DNA of 64,000 bases. It comes from Halosolutus halophilus. Lineage in GTDB: Archaea; Halobacteriota; Halobacteria; Halobacteriales; Natrialbaceae. The translations under genes and the position numbers were made by a program. The stretch's first letter is position 1, and each line of letters starts with the position of its first letter. Positions 41,432-50,350 of this stretch are shown in pieces. A model generated the notes under the pieces. It did no database searches. It had not been told where the DNA came from and worked only from the letters and a program-made list of their open reading frames with translations. The stretch covers positions 62,001 through 126,000 of the forward strand of contig NZ_CP094974.1 of assembly GCF_022869805.1 (NCBI RefSeq). Direction: 5' to 3'.

Positions 41432-42145
41432 ATGTACGCCGTCGACCTGCATACGCACACGCGGTTCTTCCACGGGCGTCGCCCTCTCGGGGATCGGTTC
41501 GACCCGCTCGGCGTTCGACTGCTCGCCACGGCGGCCCGGCGTCGCGGCCTCGACGGGATCGCGACGACCAACCACGATTACTACACGGCGTTCGACCCGT
41601 CCCCGGACGTCGAAACGCTGCCGGGGATCGAGATCACGACCGATCGCGGCCACGTCCTCGTCGTCGGCCCCGATCCGCCGGCGGCGACGAAACCCGGCGC
41701 GCTCTCGCCGCGAGAGGCAGTCGCGCTGGCACACGACTGCGACTGCGCCGCGATCGTCGCCCACCCGTACCGCAACAGTACGGTGCGGGAACTCGAGGAC
41801 GTCCCGTTCGACGCGATCGAGGTCAACGGTAAACACCCGCGTTCGCAACCGCTCGTCGAGGAGTTAGCCGGCGAGCGGGACCTGCCACTGGTCGGCGGCA
41901 GCGACGCCCACTACCCCTTCGAGGTGGGGCGGGCGTACACGGTCGTCGACGCCGATCGGCTCACGCCCGAGTCGGTCGTCGACGCGATCCGCGACGGGAA
42001 CGTCAGCGCGCGCGTCTCCCGCTCGTGGCTCGATCGAACACTGCGCCGGGGGTATCAGGCGATTCACCGCCGCAAGCACGTGATCGACGCGATCGAACGG
42101 CCGACGCCCGGCGTGGGGACCCCGCCGGGAGAGGACGGAACCTGA
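41432..42145 (+). CDS. PHP domain phosphoesterase
   Basis: 237 residues. The PHP metal sites are in order: AVDLHTHTRFFHG, then GIATTNHDYYTAFD, CAAIVAHPYR, GSDAHYPFEVGRAY. PHP phosphoesterases hydrolyse nucleotides or phosphorylated sugars; the C-terminal extension (RSWLDRTLRRGYQAIHRRKH) is basic. Substrate unknown. Start ATG at 41432, 42 bases from the divergent lipid kinase start; promoters overlap. Confidence 0.87.
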   Translation: MYAVDLHTHTRFFHGRRPLGDRFDPLGVRLLATAARRRGLDGIATTNHDYYTAFDPSPDVETLPGIEITTDRGHVLVVGPDPPAATKPGALSPREAVALAHDCDCAAIVAHPYRNSTVRELEDVPFDAIEVNGKHPRSQPLVEELAGERDLPLVGGSDAHYPFEVGRAYTVVDADRLTPESVVDAIRDGNVSARVSRSWLDRTLRRGYQAIHRRKHVIDAIERPTPGVGTPPGEDGT

Positions 42146-42150
42146 GCGAC

Positions 42151-42564
42151 TCAGCCGAGTTGCTCGTCCAGAATCAGGCGCGTCTTCGTGCTCACGACCT
42201 CGTCCTGGTCGCGGGCCTGCGTGATGAGATCGTTCACGCCGCGCGTGTCCGCGGCGTCGACGACGAGCACGATGTCCTGTTCGCCCGAGACCATCCAGAC
42301 GAAGTCGACCTCTTCCCACTCGGCCATCCGTTCGGAGACCGCCTTCGTATCGACGTCGACCGCGACGCCGATTTCGAGCATCGCCTTGACGTTGCCCGTC
42401 CGGGTCGAGATCGTAAAGCGTTCGATGACGTCGTCGTCCATCATTCGCTCGACGCGGTTGCGGACGGTGCCTTCGCTCGTTCCGACCTCGTCTGCGATCT
42501 CCGTGTACGGCGTCCGGGCGTCACGACGGAGGATATCGAGGATCTGTCGGTCCAGGTCGTCCAT
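42151..42564 (-). CDS. Lrp/AsnC family transcriptional regulator
   Basis: 137 residues. N-terminal helix-turn-helix (LDRQILDILRRDARTPYTEI, EVGTSEGTVRNRVERMMDDD) and C-terminal RAM/ligand domain (AVDVDTKAVSERMAEWEEVD, VVDAADTRGVNDLITQARDQ). Lrp proteins sense amino acids and control amino-acid metabolism. It is divergent from carA with 102 bases between; the gap holds a perfect 15-base palindrome and a half-site, so carA and this gene are its likely targets. Confidence 0.92.
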   Translation of the reverse strand: MDDLDRQILDILRRDARTPYTEIADEVGTSEGTVRNRVERMMDDDVIERFTISTRTGNVKAMLEIGVAVDVDTKAVSERMAEWEEVDFVWMVSGEQDIVLVVDAADTRGVNDLITQARDQDEVVSTKTRLILDEQLG

Positions 42565-42600
42565 GGAGATGCGTGACTACGTGTGTCCTGCACTTACCGA

Positions 42601-42667
42601 TTACGAATTTCGTAACTCAGTTTCGAAGACAACACTTATGCCGGTAGGATCAATACGTAGTTCGTAA
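42601..42667. promoter_or_regulatory. Palindromic operator between lrp and carA
   Basis: TTACGAATTTCGTAA (42601-42615) is a perfect palindrome with one central base. A half-site TTCGTAA recurs at 42661-42667, overlapping the carA start. The TATA-like CTTATG (42635-42640) lies between them, 27 bases before the carA ATG. The regulator bound here would block or activate carA and its own gene. Confidence 0.65.
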
Positions 42668-43743
42668 TGACAGCAGCCTACGTTGCGCTGGAAGGGGGCC
42701 ACGTAATCGAGGGCCGTGGTCGTGCTCCGGGAACGGCTCGTGGCGAACTGGTTTTCACGACGGCGTACACCGGCTACGAAGAAAGTCTGACCGACCCGTC
42801 CTACGAGGAACAGGTCCTGACGTTCTCGTACCCGCTGATCGGCAACTACGGCGTCCGCGAGGAGCGGTTCGAGTCCGATCGCGTCCACCCGCGTGCGGTT
42901 CTCGCGCGCGAACTCACCGAAGACGTCGCCGAGTGGCTCGCGAGCGAAGGCGTGCCGGCGATCGACCACCTCGACACGCGAGAGGTCGTCACCGACATCC
43001 GCGACGGCGGCGCGATGAAGTGTGGAATCGCCGTCGGCGAGGACGTCACCGAAGCGGACGCCCTCGCGGAACTCGAGGAATGCAAGGCGATGAGCGACCA
43101 CACGGAGATCGGTGCGCAGGTCAGCGTCGACGAGCCGATCGTCCACGGCGAGGACAACGACGGCGAGACCGTCGCGCTGATCGACTGCGGCGCGAAGGGA
43201 TCGATCGTCGACTCGCTGCTCGCCCGCGACGCGACCGTCCACGTTCTGCCCCACGACGCGAGCGTCGCCGACGTCGAGGCCGTCGACCCCGACGTCCTGT
43301 TCATCTCGAACGGTCCCGGCGACCCCGCGAACTACGAGGGATCGATCGCGCTCGTCGAGGCATTCGTCGAGGACACGCCCGTGGCCGGCATCTGTCTCGG
43401 ACAGCAGATCGTCGCCGAAGCGCTCGGCGGCACCACCGAGAAGATGACGTTCGGTCACCGCGGCGTCAACCAGCCCGTCCTCGACCTCGAGTCGGGGCAG
43501 GTCGTCATGACGACCCAGAACCACGGCTACACCGTGGCCGACCCCGGCGACCACCTCGAGGTTACGCAGATCAACGTCAACGACGACACGCCGGAGGGGA
43601 TCGACGGCATCGAGTACGACGTCATCACCCGCCAGTACCACCCCGAGGCCAATCCCGGACCGGAGGACACCCTCGACTTCTTCGACGACGTCCTCGCGAT
43701 GGCGAACGGCCGGAGCCAGCGACCCGTTCCCGCCGACGACTGA
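42667..43743 (+). CDS. carA: Carbamoyl-phosphate synthase small subunit
   Basis: 358 residues. The N-terminal part (AYVALEGGHVIEGRGRAPGT, VFTTAYTGYEESLTDPSYEE) and the GATase part with GICLGQQIVAEALGG (Cys about 243) and QYHPEANPGPEDTLDFFDDV are standard. It supplies ammonia to CarB for arginine and pyrimidine synthesis. carB is not in the window. ATG at 42667 overlaps a half-palindrome that could be the Lrp operator. Monocistronic. Confidence 0.95.
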   Translation: MTAAYVALEGGHVIEGRGRAPGTARGELVFTTAYTGYEESLTDPSYEEQVLTFSYPLIGNYGVREERFESDRVHPRAVLARELTEDVAEWLASEGVPAIDHLDTREVVTDIRDGGAMKCGIAVGEDVTEADALAELEECKAMSDHTEIGAQVSVDEPIVHGEDNDGETVALIDCGAKGSIVDSLLARDATVHVLPHDASVADVEAVDPDVLFISNGPGDPANYEGSIALVEAFVEDTPVAGICLGQQIVAEALGGTTEKMTFGHRGVNQPVLDLESGQVVMTTQNHGYTVADPGDHLEVTQINVNDDTPEGIDGIEYDVITRQYHPEANPGPEDTLDFFDDVLAMANGRSQRPVPADD

Positions 43744-43833
43744 CGCCGTTTCGACGTTTTGCCGTCTCTCGATTCGTCTCGCTGGACCTCATCAGTGAGA
43801 GCCGACCGTGGGACTCTGACGCCGTCCTCTCGC

Positions 43834-44577
43834 CTACCGCTCGAACTCGTAGACGACCGTCACGCTCGCGCTCACGGTCACCGGGCCGGCGTCGAACTCG
43901 GTCTCTGGCGCGGCGGCGTCGGCTTCCGCGACTTCGGCGGCCCCGTACCGGACCGAGCCGACCCGGACGTCGCTCGTCGTCACCGATTTCGTGCCGGTGA
44001 TCTCGACCTCGCGGTTGGCCGCGACGTGGTCGGCCTCGCTGTCTGCGTTTGCGAGCGCGTCGTCGAGCGCGTCGTTGCGGAGTTCGCTCCGCGTCTCCTC
44101 CTGCAGGGTAAAATTCACGCGGCCGACGTCGTCCGCACCGGCGGCGATCGATTCGTCGACGACCTCGCCGACGCGGTCCACGTCGTCGATCGTGAGGGTG
44201 AACGATCGCGACCCGCGGAAGCCGTCCTCGGAACCGTCCCTGTCCCGATCGGGGTGGACGCGATATCGGCCTTCCTCGACGTTCTCGTCGGGGAGTCCGA
44301 GGTCGTCGAACGTCTCCCGGAGCGGCTCCGATCGGGTGGCCAGTTCGTCACGCACCGCCTCGGCCGTGTCGCCGCGTGCTCGGATGCCGATGCTGATCGT
44401 CGCCCTGTCAGGTTCCGTTTCGACCTCGCCGTCGGCGCTGACGGTAATCTCGTACTCGGCGTCGCCGGTGGTCGTCGCTCCCTCGTTTCCGTCGCTGCTG
44501 AGCGCACTGCTTGCACAGCCTGCCATCGCCGTTGCGACACCGACGCTCGATGCCGCGAGGAACTGTCGTCGATCCAT
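43834..44577 (-). CDS. SIMPL domain lipoprotein (DUF541)
   Basis: 247 residues. A twin-arginine start (MDRRQFLAASSVGVATAMAG) with Cys21 of the lipobox predicts a Tat lipoprotein. The SIMPL domain follows (ITVSADGEVETEPDRATISI, TLTIDDVDRVGEVVDESIAA, FTLQEETRSELRNDALDDAL). Such proteins are found at cell surfaces and interact with partners such as kinases or oxidative-stress proteins; function here is unknown. The ATG at 44575-44577 is the clear start. Monocistronic, divergent from the Usp gene. Confidence 0.87.
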   Translation of the reverse strand: MDRRQFLAASSVGVATAMAGCASSALSSDGNEGATTTGDAEYEITVSADGEVETEPDRATISIGIRARGDTAEAVRDELATRSEPLRETFDDLGLPDENVEEGRYRVHPDRDRDGSEDGFRGSRSFTLTIDDVDRVGEVVDESIAAGADDVGRVNFTLQEETRSELRNDALDDALANADSEADHVAANREVEITGTKSVTTSDVRVGSVRYGAAEVAEADAAAPETEFDAGPVTVSASVTVVYEFER

Positions 44578-44718
44578 ACCGGAGCGATCTCATGCCAGTG
44601 AAAAAACACCTCGTCTAGCTCAAATGCATCTTTGAGTGAGGGTCCATCTGCCGGAATCCGGGACAGGTACTTGTCGCGACACGTCGTCACTGTCACCACG
44701 GCTGGTTCGAACTCGCTC

Positions 44719-45582
44719 ATGCCCGACGATCGACTCCTCCTCCCCGTCGCGAACCCCGACACCGCCGATCGACTGCTCGGTACGGCGATCGACGTCGCCC
44801 GCGACCGTAGCCTCGAGATTCTCGTGCTCTCGGTCGTCACCGTCCCGGTTCAGCTCTCGCTCGAGCAGGCGCGCCGCGAACTGGAGATCGACGATCGCAA
44901 GGCGCTCGTCGACGACGCGGTCGAGCAGTCCCGGGCGAACGGGATCGAGGCGACGGGACGGATCAGGTTCGCCCGTAGCGCGGCGACTGCGATCTGCGGG
45001 CTCGCCGAGGACGATTCCGTGTCGACGATCCTGCTCGGGTGGCGCGGCCGCCCGCGTCGGCAAGACGTCGTCCTCGGGAGCACGATCGACGCGGTGCTCG
45101 CGGACGCACCGTGTGACGTGCTCGTCGAACGGCTCGACGAGGGGCCGATCCGCGTCTCGTCGCTGCTCGTCCCCGTCGCAGGCGGACCCAACACCGAACT
45201 CGCCGCCGAGGTCGCCGGGTCGCTCGCGCGGGCACGCGAGGCGCACGTCGAACTCGTCACGGTTACTGCCGATCGCGACGACGAAACGGTCGCCGAGGCT
45301 CGCGAACTGCTCGACCGTACGGAACCGTCACTGGGCGCCGTCGAGTCCGTCGAACGGACCGTCCTCGCGGGCCCGGTCGTCGAGACGATCGTCGATCGGA
45401 CGGCGCGCCACGACGTGACCGTCATCGGTGCCGCCGAGGGTGGGTTCCTCCGACGCGTGCTCGTGGGCAGCGTCCCGGAAGCCGTCGGGCGCGAGGCCGA
45501 CAGTACGGTCATCATGGCCAGGCGCAACGAACCCGTTTCGCAGGCGCTGTGGCGGCGGCTTCGCGATCGGGTCCGGTGGTGA
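44719..45582 (+). CDS. Universal stress protein with two Usp domains
   Basis: 287 residues in two tandem Usp domains: residues about 1-150 (DDRLLLPVANPDTADRLLGT ... STILLGWRGRPRRQDVVLGS) and 160-287 (SSLLVPVAGGPNTELAAEVA ... VTVIGAAEGGFLRRVLVGSV). The G-x2-G-x9-GS ATP-binding motif appears in both halves (GWRGRPRRQDVVLGST and GAAEGGFLRRVLVGSV). Tandem Usp proteins are common stress-response proteins of haloarchaea. The ATG at 44719 is chosen; the upstream in-frame extension looks like noise. Confidence 0.88.
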   Translation: MPDDRLLLPVANPDTADRLLGTAIDVARDRSLEILVLSVVTVPVQLSLEQARRELEIDDRKALVDDAVEQSRANGIEATGRIRFARSAATAICGLAEDDSVSTILLGWRGRPRRQDVVLGSTIDAVLADAPCDVLVERLDEGPIRVSSLLVPVAGGPNTELAAEVAGSLARAREAHVELVTVTADRDDETVAEARELLDRTEPSLGAVESVERTVLAGPVVETIVDRTARHDVTVIGAAEGGFLRRVLVGSVPEAVGREADSTVIMARRNEPVSQALWRRLRDRVRW

Positions 45583-45708
45583 TCGGCCCCGGCGGACGCC
45601 GTTTTCGAAGCGAGCGCAACGGCAGCCCCCACGCGATCGGGGAAATCGATCGGCGGCCGAAGGTATTCGGGACAACTGGGACTGCGGCCGTCCCTGTTCG
45701 ATCAACTG

Positions 45709-46650
45709 ATGGATCGGACTGTAGACGTCGACGGTGAACCGTACGTCGTGGACGCCCTCGACGAACTGATCGGCGAGACGCCGCTGGTACGACTGGACGC
45801 CTTCGCCGACAATCTCTTCGGGAAAGTCGAGGCGGGAAACCCGTACTCGGTGAAGGATCGTATCGCCCGCGAGATGCTCGACGCCGCCGAACGCGAGGGT
45901 GTACTCGAACCGGGTGACACCGTGGTCGAATCGACGAGCGGCAATACGGGCATCGGGCTCGCGGCGGTCTCTGCCGCGCGCGGATACGACTGCGTGCTGA
46001 CGATGCCATCCTCGATGTCGACGGAACGACGGCAACTCCTGCGGGCGCTCGGGGCAGAACTCGAACTGACGGCCGCAGAGAACGGGATGGCGGGAGCCAA
46101 CGAACGCGCCGAGGAGATCGTCGCCGGACGCGACGACGCAATCATGGCTCGCCAGTTCGAAAACGAGGCGAATCCCGCGGCCCACCGACGAACGACGGGG
46201 CCGGAAATCTGGGCCGATACGAACGGCGAGGTCGACGCAGTCGTCGCCGGCGTCGGAACCGGGGGTACGATCACCGGCGTCTCGGAGCACCTGAAAGAAG
46301 ATCGAGGAAAATCGGCGGTCACGGCGGTCGCGGTCGAACCCGCCGCGTCGCCGACGCTGTCCGAACTCAGCGACGACAGCCACGACATCCAGGGGATCGG
46401 CCCGGGATTCGTGCCGGACGTCCTCCGAACCGACCTCGTCGACGAAATCCGTGCCGTCGACGCCACGGCAGCCAGAGACGCGGCTCGGCAACTGGGTCGG
46501 ACCGAGGGGCTCCTCGTCGGAATCTCTTCCGGCGCGGCGCTTGCTGGCGCCGCCGAGTACGCGAACGAGCATCCGGACGAGTCGACGGTCGTCGTCCTCC
46601 CGGATACCGGCGAGCGGTACCTCTCGACCGACCTCTACGCGATCGAGTGA
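45709..46650 (+). CDS. cysK: Cysteine synthase A (O-acetylserine sulfhydrylase type)
   Basis: 313 residues. PLP enzyme with lysine in GNPYSVKDRIAREML (about residue 51), the phosphate loop STSGNTGIGLA, the GVGTGGTITGV loop and the C-terminal GISSGAALAGAAEYANEHPD. Makes cysteine from O-acetylserine and sulfide. A small adaptor or regulator is not fused. The ATG at 45709 follows a weak promoter; the GDPD gene is convergent. Monocistronic. Confidence 0.93.
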   Translation: MDRTVDVDGEPYVVDALDELIGETPLVRLDAFADNLFGKVEAGNPYSVKDRIAREMLDAAEREGVLEPGDTVVESTSGNTGIGLAAVSAARGYDCVLTMPSSMSTERRQLLRALGAELELTAAENGMAGANERAEEIVAGRDDAIMARQFENEANPAAHRRTTGPEIWADTNGEVDAVVAGVGTGGTITGVSEHLKEDRGKSAVTAVAVEPAASPTLSELSDDSHDIQGIGPGFVPDVLRTDLVDEIRAVDATAARDAARQLGRTEGLLVGISSGAALAGAAEYANEHPDESTVVVLPDTGERYLSTDLYAIE

Positions 46651-46708
46651 CCGATCGAAATCGAGACGCCGGGGTCGAGACGGATCGCTCTCGCGTGCAG
46701 AATTCGGC

Positions 46709-47521
46709 TCAGTTCGCGTCCAGCACGTCGAACGCGTAATCCGGCCGATTCGTGACGAGGATATCGAGGTCGTGCTCGAGCACGTCGCGGATCGTCTCTT
46801 TCGTATCGACGAGTTTCCAGATGCCGGCAGTGAGCCCCGCGTCCCGTGCGTCGCTGACGAAGGTCGATACGCCGTGGGGCGCGTAGTGACTGAACGCCAC
46901 GTCGGCGCCGGCGGCCGCAGCGTCCTCCGCGAGCCACGGCGTCGGCACCGAACCGACCAGCCCGGTCGAAACGCCGTCCTCCTGTGCCGGATCGAGCGCC
47001 GCGGTTTCGAACGAAATTATCGTGACGCGATCGCTGAGACCGTGTCGGACGACGGTCTCGAGGACCACGTCGGTGTAGCCGCCGGCTTTCAGTTCGAGGT
47101 AGATCGACGCGCTGGTCGGCGCGATAGTTTCGAGCGCCTGGTCGAGCGTGATGAGCGGTTCGCCGTCGATCCGCGCCCCTCGAATCTCGTCCCAGGGCCG
47201 GTTCCGGATCCAGCCGTGTCCCGTCGAATCCCAGTCGAGGACGGGATCGTGGAACAACACCAGTTCGTCGTCGCTGGTCGGTCGCACGTCGAGTTCCACC
47301 CCGTCGACGCCGACGTCGAGTGCGCGACGGATCGCGGCTTCCGTGTTCGGCGGTGCGAGCCCTTCAGCGCCACGGTGGCCGACGATCGTCGGGCGATCGG
47401 CCGGCACCGATCCGGACCCGATCAGCGGCGACATCCCCCAGACCGCGACCGCCGAGAGTCCCGCTCCCATCCCGGCGAGCAGGCGTCGTCGAGAAACCTC
47501 GGGACGAGAGCAAAGCGACAT
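46709..47521 (-). CDS. Glycerophosphodiester phosphodiesterase, Tat-exported
   Basis: 270 residues. The N-terminus VSRRRLLAGMGAGLSAVAVW predicts a Tat signal, so the protein acts outside or at the membrane, hydrolysing glycerophosphodiesters released from lipids. Motifs: VGHRGAEGLAPPNTEAAIRR (catalytic His-Arg), GVDGVELDVRPTSDDELVLF, HDPVLDW, then SIYLELKAGG and GIWKLVDTKETIRDVLEHDL. The ATG at 47519-47521 gives the Tat signal. Convergent with cysK. Confidence 0.92.
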   Translation of the reverse strand: MSLCSRPEVSRRRLLAGMGAGLSAVAVWGMSPLIGSGSVPADRPTIVGHRGAEGLAPPNTEAAIRRALDVGVDGVELDVRPTSDDELVLFHDPVLDWDSTGHGWIRNRPWDEIRGARIDGEPLITLDQALETIAPTSASIYLELKAGGYTDVVLETVVRHGLSDRVTIISFETAALDPAQEDGVSTGLVGSVPTPWLAEDAAAAGADVAFSHYAPHGVSTFVSDARDAGLTAGIWKLVDTKETIRDVLEHDLDILVTNRPDYAFDVLDAN

Positions 47522-47699
47522 AAACGAGATAATTCACCGCATCCATATCAACTTTCTTACGACGGAATTGCGGTGGATGGTAGCACACTGAAAGATATCT
47601 CGGCCGATCGAGCGCTCCAAGTGCGCGTCCGGTCCCGGTTCGAACCGCGGCGCATCCGAATCCGGAACAGCTTTGCTGTCAAATTCCCAAGGTCGCTCC

Positions 47700-48056
47700 G
47701 TGAGTCGACTCGAACGCGTCACCGCCTGGCTACGGGCCCGACCAGTCATCACGGTCTTCCTGTTGCTCGCAGCCGTGCCGACCGGTCTCGCGGCCCTTTC
47801 CTTTCGCCAGCCGATCGGGATCCCCCCCGCCGTCCTCTCCGGTCTCGAACTGCTGTTCTGGCTGCTCGTCTACGCGCCAGTCGCCGGTATCAAATCGTGG
47901 CTACTCGAACCGATCGGACTCGACGCGCTCTTTGCCGTTCCCGGTCTCCAGCAGGCCATCGTGTTCGCCCTCCTGCTCGGATTCTATTACGCTCTTAGTC
48001 TCACGCTCGTTCGGATCGGCGCGGTGGTTCGCGCCCACTACCGGACGAGGCCGTGA
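47700..48056 (+). CDS. Membrane protein of unknown function
   Basis: 118 residues with three predicted membrane segments: VITVFLLLAAVPTGLAALSF, LSGLELLFWLLVYAPVAGI and IVFALLLGFYYALSLTLVRI. The middle loop has SWLLEPIGLDALFAVPGLQQ. GTG at 47700 is the most natural start; TTG 27 bases upstream is an alternative. A small hydrophobic protein with no domain match. Convergent with the gene at 48067. Confidence 0.7.
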   Translation: MSRLERVTAWLRARPVITVFLLLAAVPTGLAALSFRQPIGIPPAVLSGLELLFWLLVYAPVAGIKSWLLEPIGLDALFAVPGLQQAIVFALLLGFYYALSLTLVRIGAVVRAHYRTRP

Positions 48057-48066
48057 CGTCCGACGG

Positions 48067-48495
48067 TCAGAAACGCACCGCCCCGATCAGGACGGCGACG
48101 AGCGGAACGGCGACGGCGGCGTGAACGATCACCAGCACCGTCTGCCCGGCCGTCGAGACGCCCATCGAGGGGGCGACGAGGAGCACCGGGGCCAGCATGG
48201 CCACGAAGACGACGGCGGCGAGTGCGACGAAGTTCCGGGTCGGGCGGGCAGTCACGCGAGCCAGTACCGCGTAGGCGACTGCGGCCCCAGCACCGGCGAC
48301 GACGATACTCGCGACCGTCGGTCCGGCGGCGAACGGGCTGTCCGGCCCGGAAACGCCCAGGTCGACCCCGAGGAGGGTGACGGCCCCGAGAACGAGCAGG
48401 CTGGCGGCGATGGCAACCACGATGCCGAGCGTCGTCCGGCGAACGAGACTGCTCGCACTCGTGGCTACTGGGTATCGTGTGTTTGTAGTTCCCAT
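48067..48495 (-). CDS. DUF6069-type membrane protein
   Basis: 142 residues with four hydrophobic helices (LGIVVAIAASLLVLGAVTLL; TVASIVVAGAGAAVAYAVLA; NFVALAAVVFVAMLAPVLLV; TVLVIVHAAVAVPLVAVLIG). It resembles the small membrane family DUF6069 (recalled). Starts with TTNTRYPVATSASSLVRRTT. The minus-strand neighbours make it a single gene. Function unknown. Confidence 0.75.
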   Translation of the reverse strand: MGTTNTRYPVATSASSLVRRTTLGIVVAIAASLLVLGAVTLLGVDLGVSGPDSPFAAGPTVASIVVAGAGAAVAYAVLARVTARPTRNFVALAAVVFVAMLAPVLLVAPSMGVSTAGQTVLVIVHAAVAVPLVAVLIGAVRF

Positions 48496-48551
48496 GCAAG
48501 TGGTAGGCAGGGGGCGGCTATAAACTATGCACTCGCCGATCGGGCCCGCGC

Positions 48552-50183
48552 TCAGTCGTGCCTGAACGATCGCTGGCCCGTAAACGCCATCGTCATGCCG
48601 TGATCGTTCGCGGCCGCGATCACGTCGTCGTCGTTGACCGATCCGCCGGGTTGGACGACCGCTTCGATCCCCGCCTTCGCGGCTTCCTCGATGCCGTCCG
48701 GGAACGGGAAGAACGCGTCGGAGGCCATGACGGCGCCCTCGGCGTCCTTGCCCTCGGCGTGTTCGTCGGCCTTCATCGCCGCGAGTCGAACCGCGTCGAC
48801 GCGGGACACCTGCCCCATTCCGATCCCGACCGTCTCGGTGCCGTCGGCGAAGAGGATCCCGTTCGATTTGACGTGCTTGAGCGTCTGCCACGCGAACACC
48901 ATCGACTCGAGTTCCTCGTCGGTCGGTTCGCGCTCCGTGACGACTTCGAGGTCGTCGACCGAAATCGACTGCAGGTCGCGCTCCTGGACGAGTCGGCCAC
49001 CGACGATCGGTTTCTCGGTGAAGCGTTCGGTGCGATCGCCGAGTTCTCCGACGTCCAGCACTCGCAGATTGTCTTTTTCGAAGAGCACGTCGAGCGCGTC
49101 GTCGGTGTAGCCCGGCGCGACGACGACCTCCTTGAAGGAGTCGATAATCCGCTCGGCTGTCTCCGCGTCGCACTCCCGGTTGAGGGCGACGATCCCGCCG
49201 AAGGCGCTCATCGGGTCCGTCGAGAGCGCCTTCTCGTAGGCCTCGGCGATCGAATCCGCCGTCGCACAGCCCGCGGGATTGGTGTGCTTGATCACCGCGG
49301 CGGCGGGGTCGTCGAACTCCTTGATGAGGTTCAGCGCGCCGTCGGCGTCGTTGTAGTTGTTGTACGACAGCGCCTTCGCGCCCTCGTTCAGTTGCTCGGC
49401 GTGGACGACGTTCGCCTCGTCACAGGTGTAGTCGGCATAGACCGCGGCGTTCTGGTGTGGGTTTTCGCCGTAGCGGAGGGTGTCCGCGCGATCGCTCGAG
49501 ACGAGTCGGCGAGCGGGTAGCCCCTCGGCGTCCGGCGCTGTCGGGGAGTCCGCGTCGACCGTCACCTCGCCTGCCTCCGTATCCACGTCGACCGCACCCT
49601 CGGCGAACCACTTCACCGCACGCGGGTAGGCGCGGAACTCGCCCTCGTAAAGGACGCGCTCTTTGAGACTCTCCTCGTCGTCGCCCTCGTAGACCGGGAT
49701 CGGCTCCTGGGTGACGATCGGGCCGCCGTCGACCTCGTCCCGGACGACGGTCCCGTCCTCGTCGGTCGCGTCGGTGACCACGTGGACCGTACAGCCCGTG
49801 ACCGAGACGCCGGCCTCCAGCGCGTCGCCCCAGGCGTCCATGCCGGGGAACGACGGCAACAGTGCGGGATGGACGTTCAGCGTCGTCGGCTGAGCGTCGA
49901 GGAAGGTATCCGAGAGGATCCGCATGTAGCCGTCCAGACAGACGAGGTCGAACTCGTACTCGACGAGCGCCTGGTTGACGGCCCGTTCGTGTTCGCGGCG
50001 GCTCATCCCCTCTTCCAGGGGAACGACCTCGGTCGGAATCCCGCGGTCGGCGGCGGACTCGAGGACCGGCGCGTCCTCGCTGTTCGTCAGCACGACGGCG
50101 AGTTCCGCCCCGCCCGGCGCTCGATCGGCGATGTTCAACAGGTTGCGCCCTCGGTTGCCGGCCATCCCGGCGATTCGCGTCAT
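48552..50183 (-). CDS. purH: Fused phosphoribosylglycinamide formyltransferase-AICAR formyltransferase (PurN-PurH)
   Basis: 543 residues joining two steps of purine synthesis. Residues 1-200 are PurN (GAR transformylase): LNVHPALLPSFPG (Asn103, His105) and DGGPIVTQE (Asp152) are the catalytic residues. Residues about 230-543 are the AICAR formyltransferase half of PurH: LRYGENPHQNAAVYADYTCD, VIKHTNPAGCATADSIAEAY (Lys299, His300), DPMSAFGGIVALNRECDAE. The IMP cyclohydrolase half of bacterial PurH is absent, as expected in archaea, which use PurO. The ATG at 50181-50183 fits PurN better than an in-frame extension. Divergent from purB with 167 bases of promoter. Confidence 0.9.
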   Translation of the reverse strand: MTRIAGMAGNRGRNLLNIADRAPGGAELAVVLTNSEDAPVLESAADRGIPTEVVPLEEGMSRREHERAVNQALVEYEFDLVCLDGYMRILSDTFLDAQPTTLNVHPALLPSFPGMDAWGDALEAGVSVTGCTVHVVTDATDEDGTVVRDEVDGGPIVTQEPIPVYEGDDEESLKERVLYEGEFRAYPRAVKWFAEGAVDVDTEAGEVTVDADSPTAPDAEGLPARRLVSSDRADTLRYGENPHQNAAVYADYTCDEANVVHAEQLNEGAKALSYNNYNDADGALNLIKEFDDPAAAVIKHTNPAGCATADSIAEAYEKALSTDPMSAFGGIVALNRECDAETAERIIDSFKEVVVAPGYTDDALDVLFEKDNLRVLDVGELGDRTERFTEKPIVGGRLVQERDLQSISVDDLEVVTEREPTDEELESMVFAWQTLKHVKSNGILFADGTETVGIGMGQVSRVDAVRLAAMKADEHAEGKDAEGAVMASDAFFPFPDGIEEAAKAGIEAVVQPGGSVNDDDVIAAANDHGMTMAFTGQRSFRHD

Positions 50184-50350
50184 GGTCGGATGCCCGCCCG
50201 CGAGGGCCAAAGTGGTTGCGGTCTCGCCCACCGAAGTATACATGTTCGTGGACATATATGCTACTATAATCGATTGCGAACGTCGAAATATACACACTCG
50301 TGGCTTCGCCTATCGACACGCTTTTGCGCCGCGCTGGAAAGACTCGGACG

